A program made the position numbers and the translations under genes. DNA of 64,000 nt from Streptomyces flavochromogenes (GTDB lineage: Bacteria; Actinomycetota; Actinomycetes; Streptomycetales; Streptomycetaceae): NCBI RefSeq assembly GCF_000717595.1, contig NZ_JNZO01000002.1, positions 310,001 to 374,000 of the forward strand, written 5' to 3'. Position 1 is the first letter of the stretch. Each line of letters starts with the position of its first letter. Of the stretch, positions 9,214 to 16,450 are shown in pieces. A model generated the notes under the pieces. It searched no databases. It was not told the DNA's origin and saw only the letters and a list, made by a program, of their open reading frames with translations.

Positions 9214-10234
9214 GCCCGGCCGGGGGAGGAGGACCAGAACTGTCCCGTACGGTCAGCACCGGCGTGAGCAGTTCGATGCCCGCCGTGTCCGCCCCCTCCC
9301 CGGGGGAGAGGCCCGCGACGAGCCGCTCCACCGCCCGGTGGCCCAGCTCCTGCGCGGGGATCGCCACCGAGGTGAGCGGCACCGAGGCCTGGGCGGCGAT
9401 CTGGCCGGCGCACACCGCGACCACCGACACGTCCTCGGGCACGGCCCGGCCGGTCCGCCGCAGGAGCGTGAGCACCGGCTCGACCGCCGTCTCGTTCTGC
9501 ACGACGAACGCGCTGACCCCGGGCCGCTCGTCGAAAACCCTGGCGAGCACCCCCGCCACCGCGTCATGACCGCCCTCGCACGGCCGGTGCAGCAGCCGGA
9601 CCCCTCGCTCGGCAGCCCGGTCGCGCAGTCCGCGCAGGGTGCGCTCGGCGAAGCCCGTATGGCGCGCGTAGACGCCGGGCGACTCGCCGACGACCGCGAT
9701 CTCCCGGTGCCCGAGGTCGGCCAGATGCTCCACGCACAGCGCCCCGGCCGCCGCGAAGTCCAGATCGACGCAGTCGAGCCCCTCCGGGTCGGCGGGCAGC
9801 CCGACCAGGACGGCCGGCGGACCCGCCGCGCGCAGCAACGGCAGCCGCTCGTCGTCGAGCTGGACGTCCATCAGGATCACCGCCTCGGCGAGCCCGCTGC
9901 CGGTCACGCGGCGGAGCGCCGAAGGGCCTTCCTCACCGGTGAGGAGCAGCACGTCGTAGCCGTGCGCGCGGGCGGCGGTGGCGACGGCGACCGCGATCTC
10001 CAGCATGACGGGCACATACATGTCGGTGCGCAGCGGGACCATCAGGGCGATGATCCGCGAACGGCTGCTGGCGAGTGCGCGGGCGCCCGCGTGGGGCTGG
10101 TAGCCGAGCTGCTCGATGCTGGCCCGCACCCGCCGCCGGGTGGGGTCCGAGATGGGGCGCTTGCCGCTGAGGACGTAGCTCACCGTGCTGGCCGACACTC
10201 CGGCGTGCCGGGCGACCTCGGCAAGCGTGACCAT
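9203..10234 (-). CDS. LacI-family transcriptional regulator of the GH3/GH42/GH95 cluster
   Basis: A 343-residue repressor. The start is taken at the ATG at 10234 because the helix-turn-helix follows at once (TLAEVARHAGVSASTVSYV) with the hinge and a periplasmic-binding-protein-like ligand domain behind; upstream in-frame starts only add Arg/Ser-rich sequence. It is convergent with the GH95 gene. A 12/14 copy of the cluster operator lies at 10272-10285, 38 bp before the start, and a perfect copy at 10372-10385, which points to autoregulation. Effector unknown; probably the sugar released by the cluster enzymes. Confidence 0.9.
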   Translation of the reverse strand: MVTLAEVARHAGVSASTVSYVLSGKRPISDPTRRRVRASIEQLGYQPHAGARALASSRSRIIALMVPLRTDMYVPVMLEIAVAVATAARAHGYDVLLLTGEEGPSALRRVTGSGLAEAVILMDVQLDDERLPLLRAAGPPAVLVGLPADPEGLDCVDLDFAAAGALCVEHLADLGHREIAVVGESPGVYARHTGFAERTLRGLRDRAAERGVRLLHRPCEGGHDAVAGVLARVFDERPGVSAFVVQNETAVEPVLTLLRRTGRAVPEDVSVVAVCAGQIAAQASVPLTSVAIPAQELGHRAVERLVAGLSPGEGADTAGIELLTPVLTVRDSSGPPPPAGLRS

Positions 10235-10271
10235 CCGTTCTCCCCGCGGGCCGTGACTGAGGTGAGGCGAT

Positions 10272-10285
10272 GCGAATCGCTTCGA
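10272..10285. promoter_or_regulatory. Variant LacI-type operator
   Basis: GCGAATCGCTTCGA matches the cluster operator at 12 of 14 positions and lies just upstream of the LacI gene start, in a position suited to negative autoregulation. Confidence 0.6.
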
Positions 10286-10371
10286 CGATGCCACTCGAAC
10301 GATCGCGTCGACGGCTCAGCGAGACCGTAACGCGGGTGTGTTGACGTGTCCAGAGAAGTGGGTCAAGAAGA

Positions 10372-10385
10372 TCGAAGCGCTTCGA
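10372..10385. promoter_or_regulatory. LacI-type operator, copy 3
   Basis: Third perfect TCGAAGCGCTTCGA. It lies inside the last codons of the damaged dehydrogenase reading frame (read there as VEALR) and about 140 bp upstream of the LacI gene. That a reading frame runs through an operator supports the view that the frame has lost its native 3' end. Confidence 0.75.
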
Positions 10386-11031
10386 CGGGCGAGGTGTCGG
10401 CGTCGAAGCGCCGGAGTTCCCCCGGGTGCCGGGAACCGAGCGGGGACATCCCGCCGTCCGCCCCGTGCCGGGCGAGCAGATCCAGGACGAGCCGGCCGCG
10501 CCGCACCCGCTCCCGAGCCGTGGCGAGGGCGAGTTCCCGCAGATGGGCCCCGTACGGGTAGATCCCGGCCGCCCGGCTCAGCCCGAACTTCAGATACAGG
10601 GGCGCGCCCCGCCGTATCAACTCGGCCGCCTCGTACATCCGGACGTAGCCGCCGCCCGGCTCGGTGAAGCCGGTCTCGGCGTATCCGGCGGTGCAGAGAC
10701 TGGTCTCCCCGTACCGGCAGCGCTCGCAGTGACCGCAGGCCCGGAAGCCCTCGGCCACGCAGGGCCGGCCCAGGAGTGCGGGATCGACCCCGGCGCCGAC
10801 GGCGTCCACGGTGCCGGACCACTCGTGGCCGGGGACGATGGGGTAGCGGACGTAGCCCGGGGCGCGGTGGCCCTCGTGCAGCTCGCGGTCGCTCATGCAG
10901 ATCCCCGCGGCGGCGACCCGCACCCGGACCTCGCCGGGGCCGGGTGCGGGGACCGGCCGTTCGATCAGCCGGTGCACGCCGGGCCGCTCGACGAGAACGG
11001 TGCGGCTCACGGCGGCGCGGCTCATGGCGGG

Positions 11032-11155
<124 letters not shown>

Positions 11156-11156
11156 C

Positions 11157-12100
11157 TCACTTCGGCTGCCTCTTCTCCCAGCCCTCGGCCCAGAGGCCGC
11201 GGTGAGGACCGAGCCGCCCACGTTGTGCGGGGCGACGAGCACGTAGTGGGTCTCGGCGGTCGCGGCGAGCTTCCTGGCCTCCAGGATGCCGCCGATGTGA
11301 CCGATGTCGGGCTGCACGATGTCGGCGGCCTGGGACTCGAAGAGCTCACGGAACTCGATCCGGTCGTGGATCCGTTCCCCCGTCGCGATCGGCAGGTCCA
11401 CCTTCTCGGCGACCTTCGACAGGGCCCTGAGGTTCTCCGGCGGCACCGGCTCCTCCAGCCATGCGGGCCGGAACGGGGCGAGTTCGCGTGCGAGCCGCAC
11501 CGCGGTCGAGGGGGAGAAGCGGCCGTGCATCTCCACCATCAGCTCGGTGTCCGGGCCGATGGCGTCCCGTACCGCCTCGATGAGTGCGACGGCCTCCCGC
11601 GAACGCTCGGCGTCCAGCTCGTAGTGGCCGTTCCCGAACGGGTCGATCTTCAGCGCCCGGTAGCCGCGCGCCACGACCTCACGCGCCGCCGCGTGGTACG
11701 CCTCCGGGGTGCGCTCGGTGGTGTACCAGCCGTTCGCGTACGCCTTCACCCGGTCGGTCACCTTCCCGCCGAGCAGCTGCCAGACGGGCACGCCGAGGGC
11801 CTTGCCCTTGATGTCCCAGCAGGCCATCTCGACGACCGCGACACCGGACATGACGATCTCGCCGGCCCGCCCGAAGTCCCCGTACTTCATGCGCCGTACG
11901 AGATCCTCGACCGCGAACGGGTCGGAACCTGCGATGTGGTTGTGCTCTGCCTCGCGGAGGTAGCCGACGGGCGCGTCGGTGTGCCCGAGCATCTGGGTCT
12001 CGCCGACACCGGTCAGCCCCTCGTCGGTGTGGACGAGCACATAGGTGAGATTGCGCCAGGGCGTGCCGACGACGTGTGTGGTGATTCCCGTGATGCGCAC
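11157..12100 (-). pseudogene. Enolase-superfamily (mandelate racemase/galactonate dehydratase-like) protein with an internal deletion
   Basis: The GTG start at 12100 has GGGGAG upstream. About 297 residues match a sugar-acid dehydratase of the mandelate racemase group: the Lys region RALKIDPFG, metal ligands in ELMVEMHGRFS, WLEEPVPPEN and IATGERIHD, and the His of VAPHNVGGSVLTAAS. At that point (about 11209) the family sequence stops. In the next frame a plausible native C terminus, GLWAEGWEKRQPK and stop, follows immediately and overlaps the start of the dehydrogenase. The simplest reading is loss of about 80-90 residues of barrel with a frame change at a GCGGCCTC sequence. In the original frame translation instead runs on through Arg-rich sequence to 10316. 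The enzyme is probably inactive; a sequencing or assembly gap cannot be excluded. Confidence 0.65.
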
Positions 12101-12114
12101 GGTGGTTGCTCCCC

Positions 12115-12138
12115 GGGGACGTGGACGTGGACGTGGAC
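12115..12138. repeat. GTGGAC hexamer repeat
   Basis: Three perfect GTGGAC units (12121-12138) preceded by one imperfect unit, between the dehydratase start and the IclR operator. Non-coding in any supported gene. Confidence 0.7.
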
Positions 12139-12173
12139 GTTGGCGTGGTGGGGGTCTGCGGTCTGCCTGCTTG

Positions 12174-12187
12174 TTCGAGATATCGAA
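12174..12187. promoter_or_regulatory. Probable IclR-family operator
   Basis: TTCGAGATATCGAA is a near-perfect inverted repeat in the divergent space between the dehydratase and the IclR gene. GATATCGAA recurs at 12345-12353, and TTCGCGATTTCGG at 12321-12333 resembles it, so the region may hold two or three sites for the adjacent regulator. Confidence 0.55.
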
Positions 12188-12288
12188 TATCGTTCGGTGG
12201 ATCGGCGTGACGGTAGGCAGCGGCCCGCCGGGGTGTGAACGGGAGCGCGTCCACTCGCTCCGCGCGGGGCGGGATCTCCGGCGAACCG

Positions 12289-12317
12289 TTGCCCGGCGGG
12301 GGGCGCGCCGCTAGTCT
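12289..12317 (+). promoter_or_regulatory. Probable promoter of the IclR gene
   Basis: TTGCCC (12289-12294) and TAGTCT (12312-12317) with 17-bp spacing, matching the actinobacterial TAGNNT -10. The IclR-like half-sites lie just downstream of the expected start of transcription. Confidence 0.5.
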
Positions 12318-12378
12318 CTGTTCGCGATTTCGGTCGTAGTGCGGGATATCGAACGGGCAGAGGTGAGGTGGGGGACCC

Positions 12379-13149
12379 ATGGGACGACTCGTTCCGGCGG
12401 TGACCAGGGCATTCGACGTTCTGGAGCTCTTCCTGGAGGGCGACGGCACCCTGTCCGCCCCCGAGATCACCCGCAGGCTCCAGCTGCCGCGCACCACCAC
12501 GCACGAGCTGGTCACCACCCTGACCGCCCGCCACTACCTCGTGGCGGTGCCGGAACAGCCCGGCCGCTACCGGCTCGGCGTCCGCACGTACCAGCTCGGC
12601 AGCCGGTACGCCGAGCAGCTCGACCTCGCCGCCGAGGGCCACCAGGTCGCACGCGAAGTCGCCGACACCTGCGGCGAGACGGTGCATGTGGCCGTCCTGG
12701 AGGACATGGACGTCATCTACATCGCGAAGGTCGACTCGACCCACGCGGTACGGATGGTCTCCGCGGCCGGACGCCGACTGCCCGCCCACTGCACGGCCGT
12801 CGGCAAGATGCTGCTCGCGACCCTCCCGGAGGCCGAGCTCGAGGAGCGCCTCGACGGATACGACCTGGCGGGCATGACGCCCCGCAGCATCACCGACCCG
12901 GACGCGCTGCGCGCCGCGCTCGCCGAGATCCGGATCCTCGGCGTCGCGGGCGAACAGCAGGAGTCCAACCCCGACGTCAGCTGTGTTGCCGCGCCGGTAC
13001 GGGACCGCACCGGACGGGTCGTCGCGGCGCTGTCCGTCTCGGTACCCGTGCACCGCTGGAGCGAGGACCGTGAGAACGAACTCACGGCGCTGGCCGTGAA
13101 GGGTGCGAGCCGGCTGGCGGAGCGGCTCGGGCACCGGACCGTGCGCTGA
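12379..13149 (+). CDS. IclR-family transcriptional regulator
   Basis: A 256-residue regulator with the N-terminal winged helix (AFDVLELFLEGDGTLSAPEI, then LPRTTTHELVTTL) and the C-terminal ligand-binding GAF-like domain (GETVHVAVLEDMDVIYIAKV, ending with ALSVSVPVHRW). The ATG is preceded by GAGGTGGGGG. It is divergent from the dehydratase/dehydrogenase pair and upstream of an SMP-30 lactonase, so it most likely controls sugar-acid catabolism. IclR proteins of this type respond to small carboxylic or sugar acids; the ligand is not evident. Confidence 0.9.
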   Translation: MGRLVPAVTRAFDVLELFLEGDGTLSAPEITRRLQLPRTTTHELVTTLTARHYLVAVPEQPGRYRLGVRTYQLGSRYAEQLDLAAEGHQVAREVADTCGETVHVAVLEDMDVIYIAKVDSTHAVRMVSAAGRRLPAHCTAVGKMLLATLPEAELEERLDGYDLAGMTPRSITDPDALRAALAEIRILGVAGEQQESNPDVSCVAAPVRDRTGRVVAALSVSVPVHRWSEDRENELTALAVKGASRLAERLGHRTVR

Positions 13150-13191
13150 ACCTCGGCCCGCACCGCCGCTGCCAGGACTCCACCGTGCCGG

Positions 13192-13307
13192 CCCCGGGAC
13201 TCCGCCGCCCGGAGTCGGGAGTTCGCCTCTCGGTGTCGGGGCTCCACCGTCCGGACTCAGGACGCCCCTCGCCCCCGGGACTCCGCCGCCCGGAGTCGGG
13301 ACTTCGC
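13192..13307. repeat. Duplicated 35-bp unit with a hairpin
   Basis: The 35 bp at 13192-13226 recur at 13273-13307 with one mismatch. Each copy contains the 7-bp inverted repeat GACTCCG/CGGAGTC around CCGCC, so each can form a hairpin. They follow the IclR stop by about 43 bp and could act as a transcription end, but the lack of a T-run leaves this open. Confidence 0.65.
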
Positions 13308-13385
13308 ACCGGAGGGCCCGGTCCGGTCGACGACCTCCGTAGTTTTCCTGATGTCGCACCACTGACACGACACCGAGGAGGCCAG

Positions 13386-14291
13386 ATGCAGCACCTCAGG
13401 GCCCAGCCCTGTTCCCCCCTGCCCGGACGCCTGACGGAAGGGCCCGTCTGGGACGCCCGGCGCCAGGAACTGCTCTGGGTGGACATACCCGACGGCCTCG
13501 TCCACCGGGCCGCCCTGACCCACGAGGACGCGAAGCCGGACCTGGTCGCCGTCTCGACGCTCCGCCTCGACCGTCCCGTCGGCGCGGTCCAGCCCTGCGC
13601 CTCGGGAGCCCTGCTCGTGGCGGCGGGTACCTCCGTCCTCCGGCTGGAGGAGGACTGCCCGATCGCCGAGGCCGTCGAACTGGCCGCGCCGGTCATGCTC
13701 GAGGACGGCCTGCCCCGCCGTATGAACGACGCCGCCGTCGACCCGGCGGGCCGGCTCCTCGCCGGAACGATGGCGTACGACGAGAGCCCCGGCGCGGGCG
13801 CCCTCTACCGCCTCGACCGCGACGGCCTCACCACGCTCCTGGAGTCGGTGACCATCTCGAACGGCCTCGGCTGGAGCCCGGACGGCACGCTCCTCTACTA
13901 CGCGGACAGCCCGACCGGCCGGGTCGACGTCTTCGCGTACGACGTGGCCACGGGCACCCTGAGCGACCGCAGGCCGTTCGCGGTCCTCGACCGCGGAGTG
14001 CCGGACGGGCTCACCGTGGACGCCGAGGGACGGGTGTGGGTGGCGGTGTGGGGTGGCGGCGAAGTCCTCGCCTTCACGCCGGAAGGCACCCTCCACGCGC
14101 GCGTGGAGGTGCCCGCCTCCCATGTGACGAGCTGTGCCTTCGCCGGACCTGACCTCGACGTCCTGGTCATCACGACGGCCACCGAGGGCCTGCCCGGGCC
14201 CCGCCGCCGGGCGGAGCCGGACGCGGGACGGCTGTTCGTCTGCCGTCCGGGTGGGAGGGGACTGCCGAGCGTTCCGTACGCCGACCTCTGA
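13386..14291 (+). CDS. SMP-30/gluconolactonase-family lactonase
   Basis: A 301-residue six-bladed propeller of the SMP-30/gluconolactonase family, which hydrolyses sugar lactones to aldonic acids in oxidative sugar pathways. Metal-binding positions are visible: Glu18 in LTEGPVWD, Asn in TISNGLGWS, and Asp in VPDGLTVDAEG. The ATG at 13386 follows GAGGAG. It would supply the aldonate used by the neighbouring sugar-acid dehydratase, which is broken here. The substrate (galactono-, arabinono- or fucono-lactone) is not determinable. Confidence 0.88.
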   Translation: MQHLRAQPCSPLPGRLTEGPVWDARRQELLWVDIPDGLVHRAALTHEDAKPDLVAVSTLRLDRPVGAVQPCASGALLVAAGTSVLRLEEDCPIAEAVELAAPVMLEDGLPRRMNDAAVDPAGRLLAGTMAYDESPGAGALYRLDRDGLTTLLESVTISNGLGWSPDGTLLYYADSPTGRVDVFAYDVATGTLSDRRPFAVLDRGVPDGLTVDAEGRVWVAVWGGGEVLAFTPEGTLHARVEVPASHVTSCAFAGPDLDVLVITTATEGLPGPRRRAEPDAGRLFVCRPGGRGLPSVPYADL

Positions 14292-14456
14292 CCGGCCGCC
14301 GGGGGAGCGGGAAGGGCGCGCGCCCGTAGAAGGCCGCCTCCGGGGCGACGCCGCCTCCGTGGGAACGCCGACTCCGCACCCTGGCGGGCCCGCGGCGCCG
14401 CGACCGCGGCCTGCCGCCCCACCTCCGACGAGTCGTCTCCGAGGCAGAGCCCCGGC
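14292..14456. other. Stretch without a recognisable gene
   Basis: Between the lactonase stop and the dehydratase remnant. GC-rich, with no frame showing family similarity; probably decayed sequence of the remnant that follows. Confidence 0.4.
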
Positions 14457-14660
14457 ATCCACTACAACACCGGTTCCGACCTGCTCGACCCTCTGGTCGA
14501 CCGCTCCGTCTTCCGGTACGAGGACGGGCATGTGGGCCTGCCCACGGGACCCGGTCCCGGAAGGGAGGGCGACGCGAAGGCCGTGGAGCGGGCCGAGGTC
14601 GGCCACCGCCGGCGCAACCCGGCCTGGCGGCGCGACGACGGCTCCCTCGCCGAGTGGTAG
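14457..14660 (+). pseudogene. C-terminal remnant of a second enolase-superfamily dehydratase
   Basis: A 67-codon frame ending in TAG reads HYNTGSDLLDPLVDRSVF, then YEDGHVGLPTGPGPGREG and finally GHRRRNPAWRRDDGSLAEW. This is the typical C terminus of mandelate-racemase-type sugar-acid dehydratases (GSDLLDYV, PTGPGLGV and GHRWRNPVW in relatives). No start codon, ribosome site or barrel domain precedes it. It is not simply the missing end of the gene at 12100, since that gene keeps its own C terminus. Confidence 0.6.
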
Positions 14661-14717
14661 CCGGAACGTGCGGAAGGGGCGGGCCCGTGACCGAGCCCGC
14701 CCCTTCCGCACGGTGGG

Positions 14718-16304
14718 TCAGCGGTGCGCCAGCCAGTTCGCCGCCGGGAGCAGCTTGCTGTCGTAGTCGAACAGCGCCTGGTTCTCCCAGCCGTTGCCGG
14801 ACGAGGAGTCGGCCGGGTCCCAGCCGTTGCCCGGGACGGCCGTCCAGGTCGGCTCCCAGTAGAAGACACCGAGACCGCGGCCGTTCGGCACCGCCTCGAC
14901 GACGTTCATGACGTCCCGCAGCCAGGCCGACTGGCCGGCGGCGCTCGCCGGGTAGCCGGCAACCAGCTCCGAGGACAGGTCGATGATGTTCTCGTGGGCG
15001 TCCTCGCTGTCGAGCCGGAACGGGTACGCGGTCTCGGCGACCATCACCTTCTTGCCGTAACGGGCGGAGACGTCGTCGAGGTTGGCCTGGAGCGAGGACA
15101 GGGCGCCGTGCCAGTAGCCGTAGAAGGAGAACGCGATCACGTCGTAACGCACGCCCTGCGCGGTCGCGTTGTCGAACCACGTGCGGTACAGGGCGTTGTC
15201 CCCGCCGTTCGCGAGGTGCAGCGCGATCTGGGTGGTCGAGGAGACCGCCTTCGCCGCGGAGACACCGGAGTCGAGCAGCCCCGCCAGTTGCGACCAGTTG
15301 CTCGTCGAGCCCTCCGGCCACAGCATGCCGGTGTTGATCTCGTTGCCGATCTGCACCATGTCGGCCGTGGTGCCCTGCGCCTTCAGGGCGTTGAGGACGT
15401 CGTACGTGTGGTTGTAGACGTCCGTCCTCAGCTGCGCGTACGAGTGGCCCTGCCAGGCGGCGGGCTTGGTCTGGGCGCCCGGGTCGGCCCAGATGTCGGA
15501 GTAGTGGAAGTCCACGAGCAGCTTCATGCCCCGGGCCTTGATCCGCTGCGCGGTGGCGAGGACGCGAGCCTTGTCGTTGTAACCGTCGGCCGGGTTCACC
15601 CACACCTTCAGGCGCCCGTAGTTGGCACCCGCGTTCTTGAGGAGGGCGACCGCGTCGCCCGTGGTGCCGGAAGCCGACCTGTAGGTCCCGCCGAGATCCT
15701 CGCTCTTCCTGAGGGAGGACACGTCGACGCCCCTGACCGTGAGACCGGTCGATCCCGCGGTGAACGTCAGATCGTCGACGTTCAGCCAATTGCCGGCCTT
15801 GGCGTCGGAGTTGATGCTGACGGTGCAGGCGCCGCCCGTCACGGTGACCGGAGTGACGATCCGTATCCAGGAGGCGGACGTCACCGGCAGGTCGGTGCGC
15901 TGCTCGGCCGAGCCGCAGTTCCGCAGGGCGAGATAGGCGGAGTTCTGGCCGCCGCCCGAGCGGACCCAGGCGCTCAGCGTGTACGTGCCGTCGGCGAGCC
16001 CGGAGAGGTACTGGTACGTCTCCACCTTGTACGCCGATGCCGACCAGTGGCTGAGGCGGTAGCCGCCGCCGTGGCCCCCGGCCTCGGTGAACGAGGCGGC
16101 ATTCTGTCCGGCGGCCGAGTAGGTCGACCAGCCGGCCGGGTTCGCGGTCCCGGTGGCGTCGCTCTCGAACCCGGCGTTCGTGAGGGTGGCGGCGGCCTCT
16201 GCCTGGTGTGCGGCGGGCAGCGGAGCGAGGAGCAGGGCGCCCAGCGCGGCTGCGACGGCAGCGGCGCGCAGGCGGATGCGGCTTCCGGCGGTGGTGGGGT
16301 GCAT
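14718..16304 (-). CDS. Secreted GH53 arabinogalactan endo-beta-1,4-galactanase with N-terminal carbohydrate-binding module
   Basis: A 528-residue secreted enzyme. Residues 1-39 are a Sec signal peptide (Arg-rich start, hydrophobic AAAVAAALGALLLAPL, Ala-x-Ala cleavage site). Residues 40-190 form a jelly-roll binding domain beginning LTNAGFESDATG, and 195-528 the GH53 barrel: RGVDVSSL, GRLKVWVNPADG, LLVDFHYSDIWADP, the acid/base Glu at about 322 in QIGNEINTG, SFYGYWHG, and the nucleophile Glu at about 424 in VAETAYP. It cuts beta-1,4-galactan (pectin side chains) outside the cell to oligosaccharides for the importer at 18679. It lies 146 bp downstream of the GH42 gene on the same strand. Confidence 0.92.
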   Translation of the reverse strand: MHPTTAGSRIRLRAAAVAAALGALLLAPLPAAHQAEAAATLTNAGFESDATGTANPAGWSTYSAAGQNAASFTEAGGHGGGYRLSHWSASAYKVETYQYLSGLADGTYTLSAWVRSGGGQNSAYLALRNCGSAEQRTDLPVTSASWIRIVTPVTVTGGACTVSINSDAKAGNWLNVDDLTFTAGSTGLTVRGVDVSSLRKSEDLGGTYRSASGTTGDAVALLKNAGANYGRLKVWVNPADGYNDKARVLATAQRIKARGMKLLVDFHYSDIWADPGAQTKPAAWQGHSYAQLRTDVYNHTYDVLNALKAQGTTADMVQIGNEINTGMLWPEGSTSNWSQLAGLLDSGVSAAKAVSSTTQIALHLANGGDNALYRTWFDNATAQGVRYDVIAFSFYGYWHGALSSLQANLDDVSARYGKKVMVAETAYPFRLDSEDAHENIIDLSSELVAGYPASAAGQSAWLRDVMNVVEAVPNGRGLGVFYWEPTWTAVPGNGWDPADSSSGNGWENQALFDYDSKLLPAANWLAHR

Positions 16305-16374
16305 CGTCGAGTCCCTTCGACGGCGGCCAATGAGAGGTGTGGTGCGGGTGGTTCCTTACGGGTGGTGCGGTTCA

Positions 16375-16410
16375 CCCGGGGGCGGCGCAGCGGACGCCGC
16401 CGCCCCCGGG
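16375..16410 (-). terminator. Strong hairpin between the GH42 and GH53 genes
   Basis: CCCGGGGGCGGCG (16375-16387) pairs perfectly over 13 bp with 16398-16410, with a 10-nt loop. It is in the intercistronic space and may end or attenuate transcription of the GH42 gene, or stabilise a processed message; there is no clear T-run. Confidence 0.5.
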
Positions 16411-16450
16411 GAGATCGGGGCCCGGCCGGGCCGGGGGACGGGAGGTGCGG

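Noticed and set aside
13192..13307. The duplicated 35-bp unit considered as the start of a CRISPR array
   Set aside because: Only two copies, GC-rich and degenerate sequence between them, and no cas genes.
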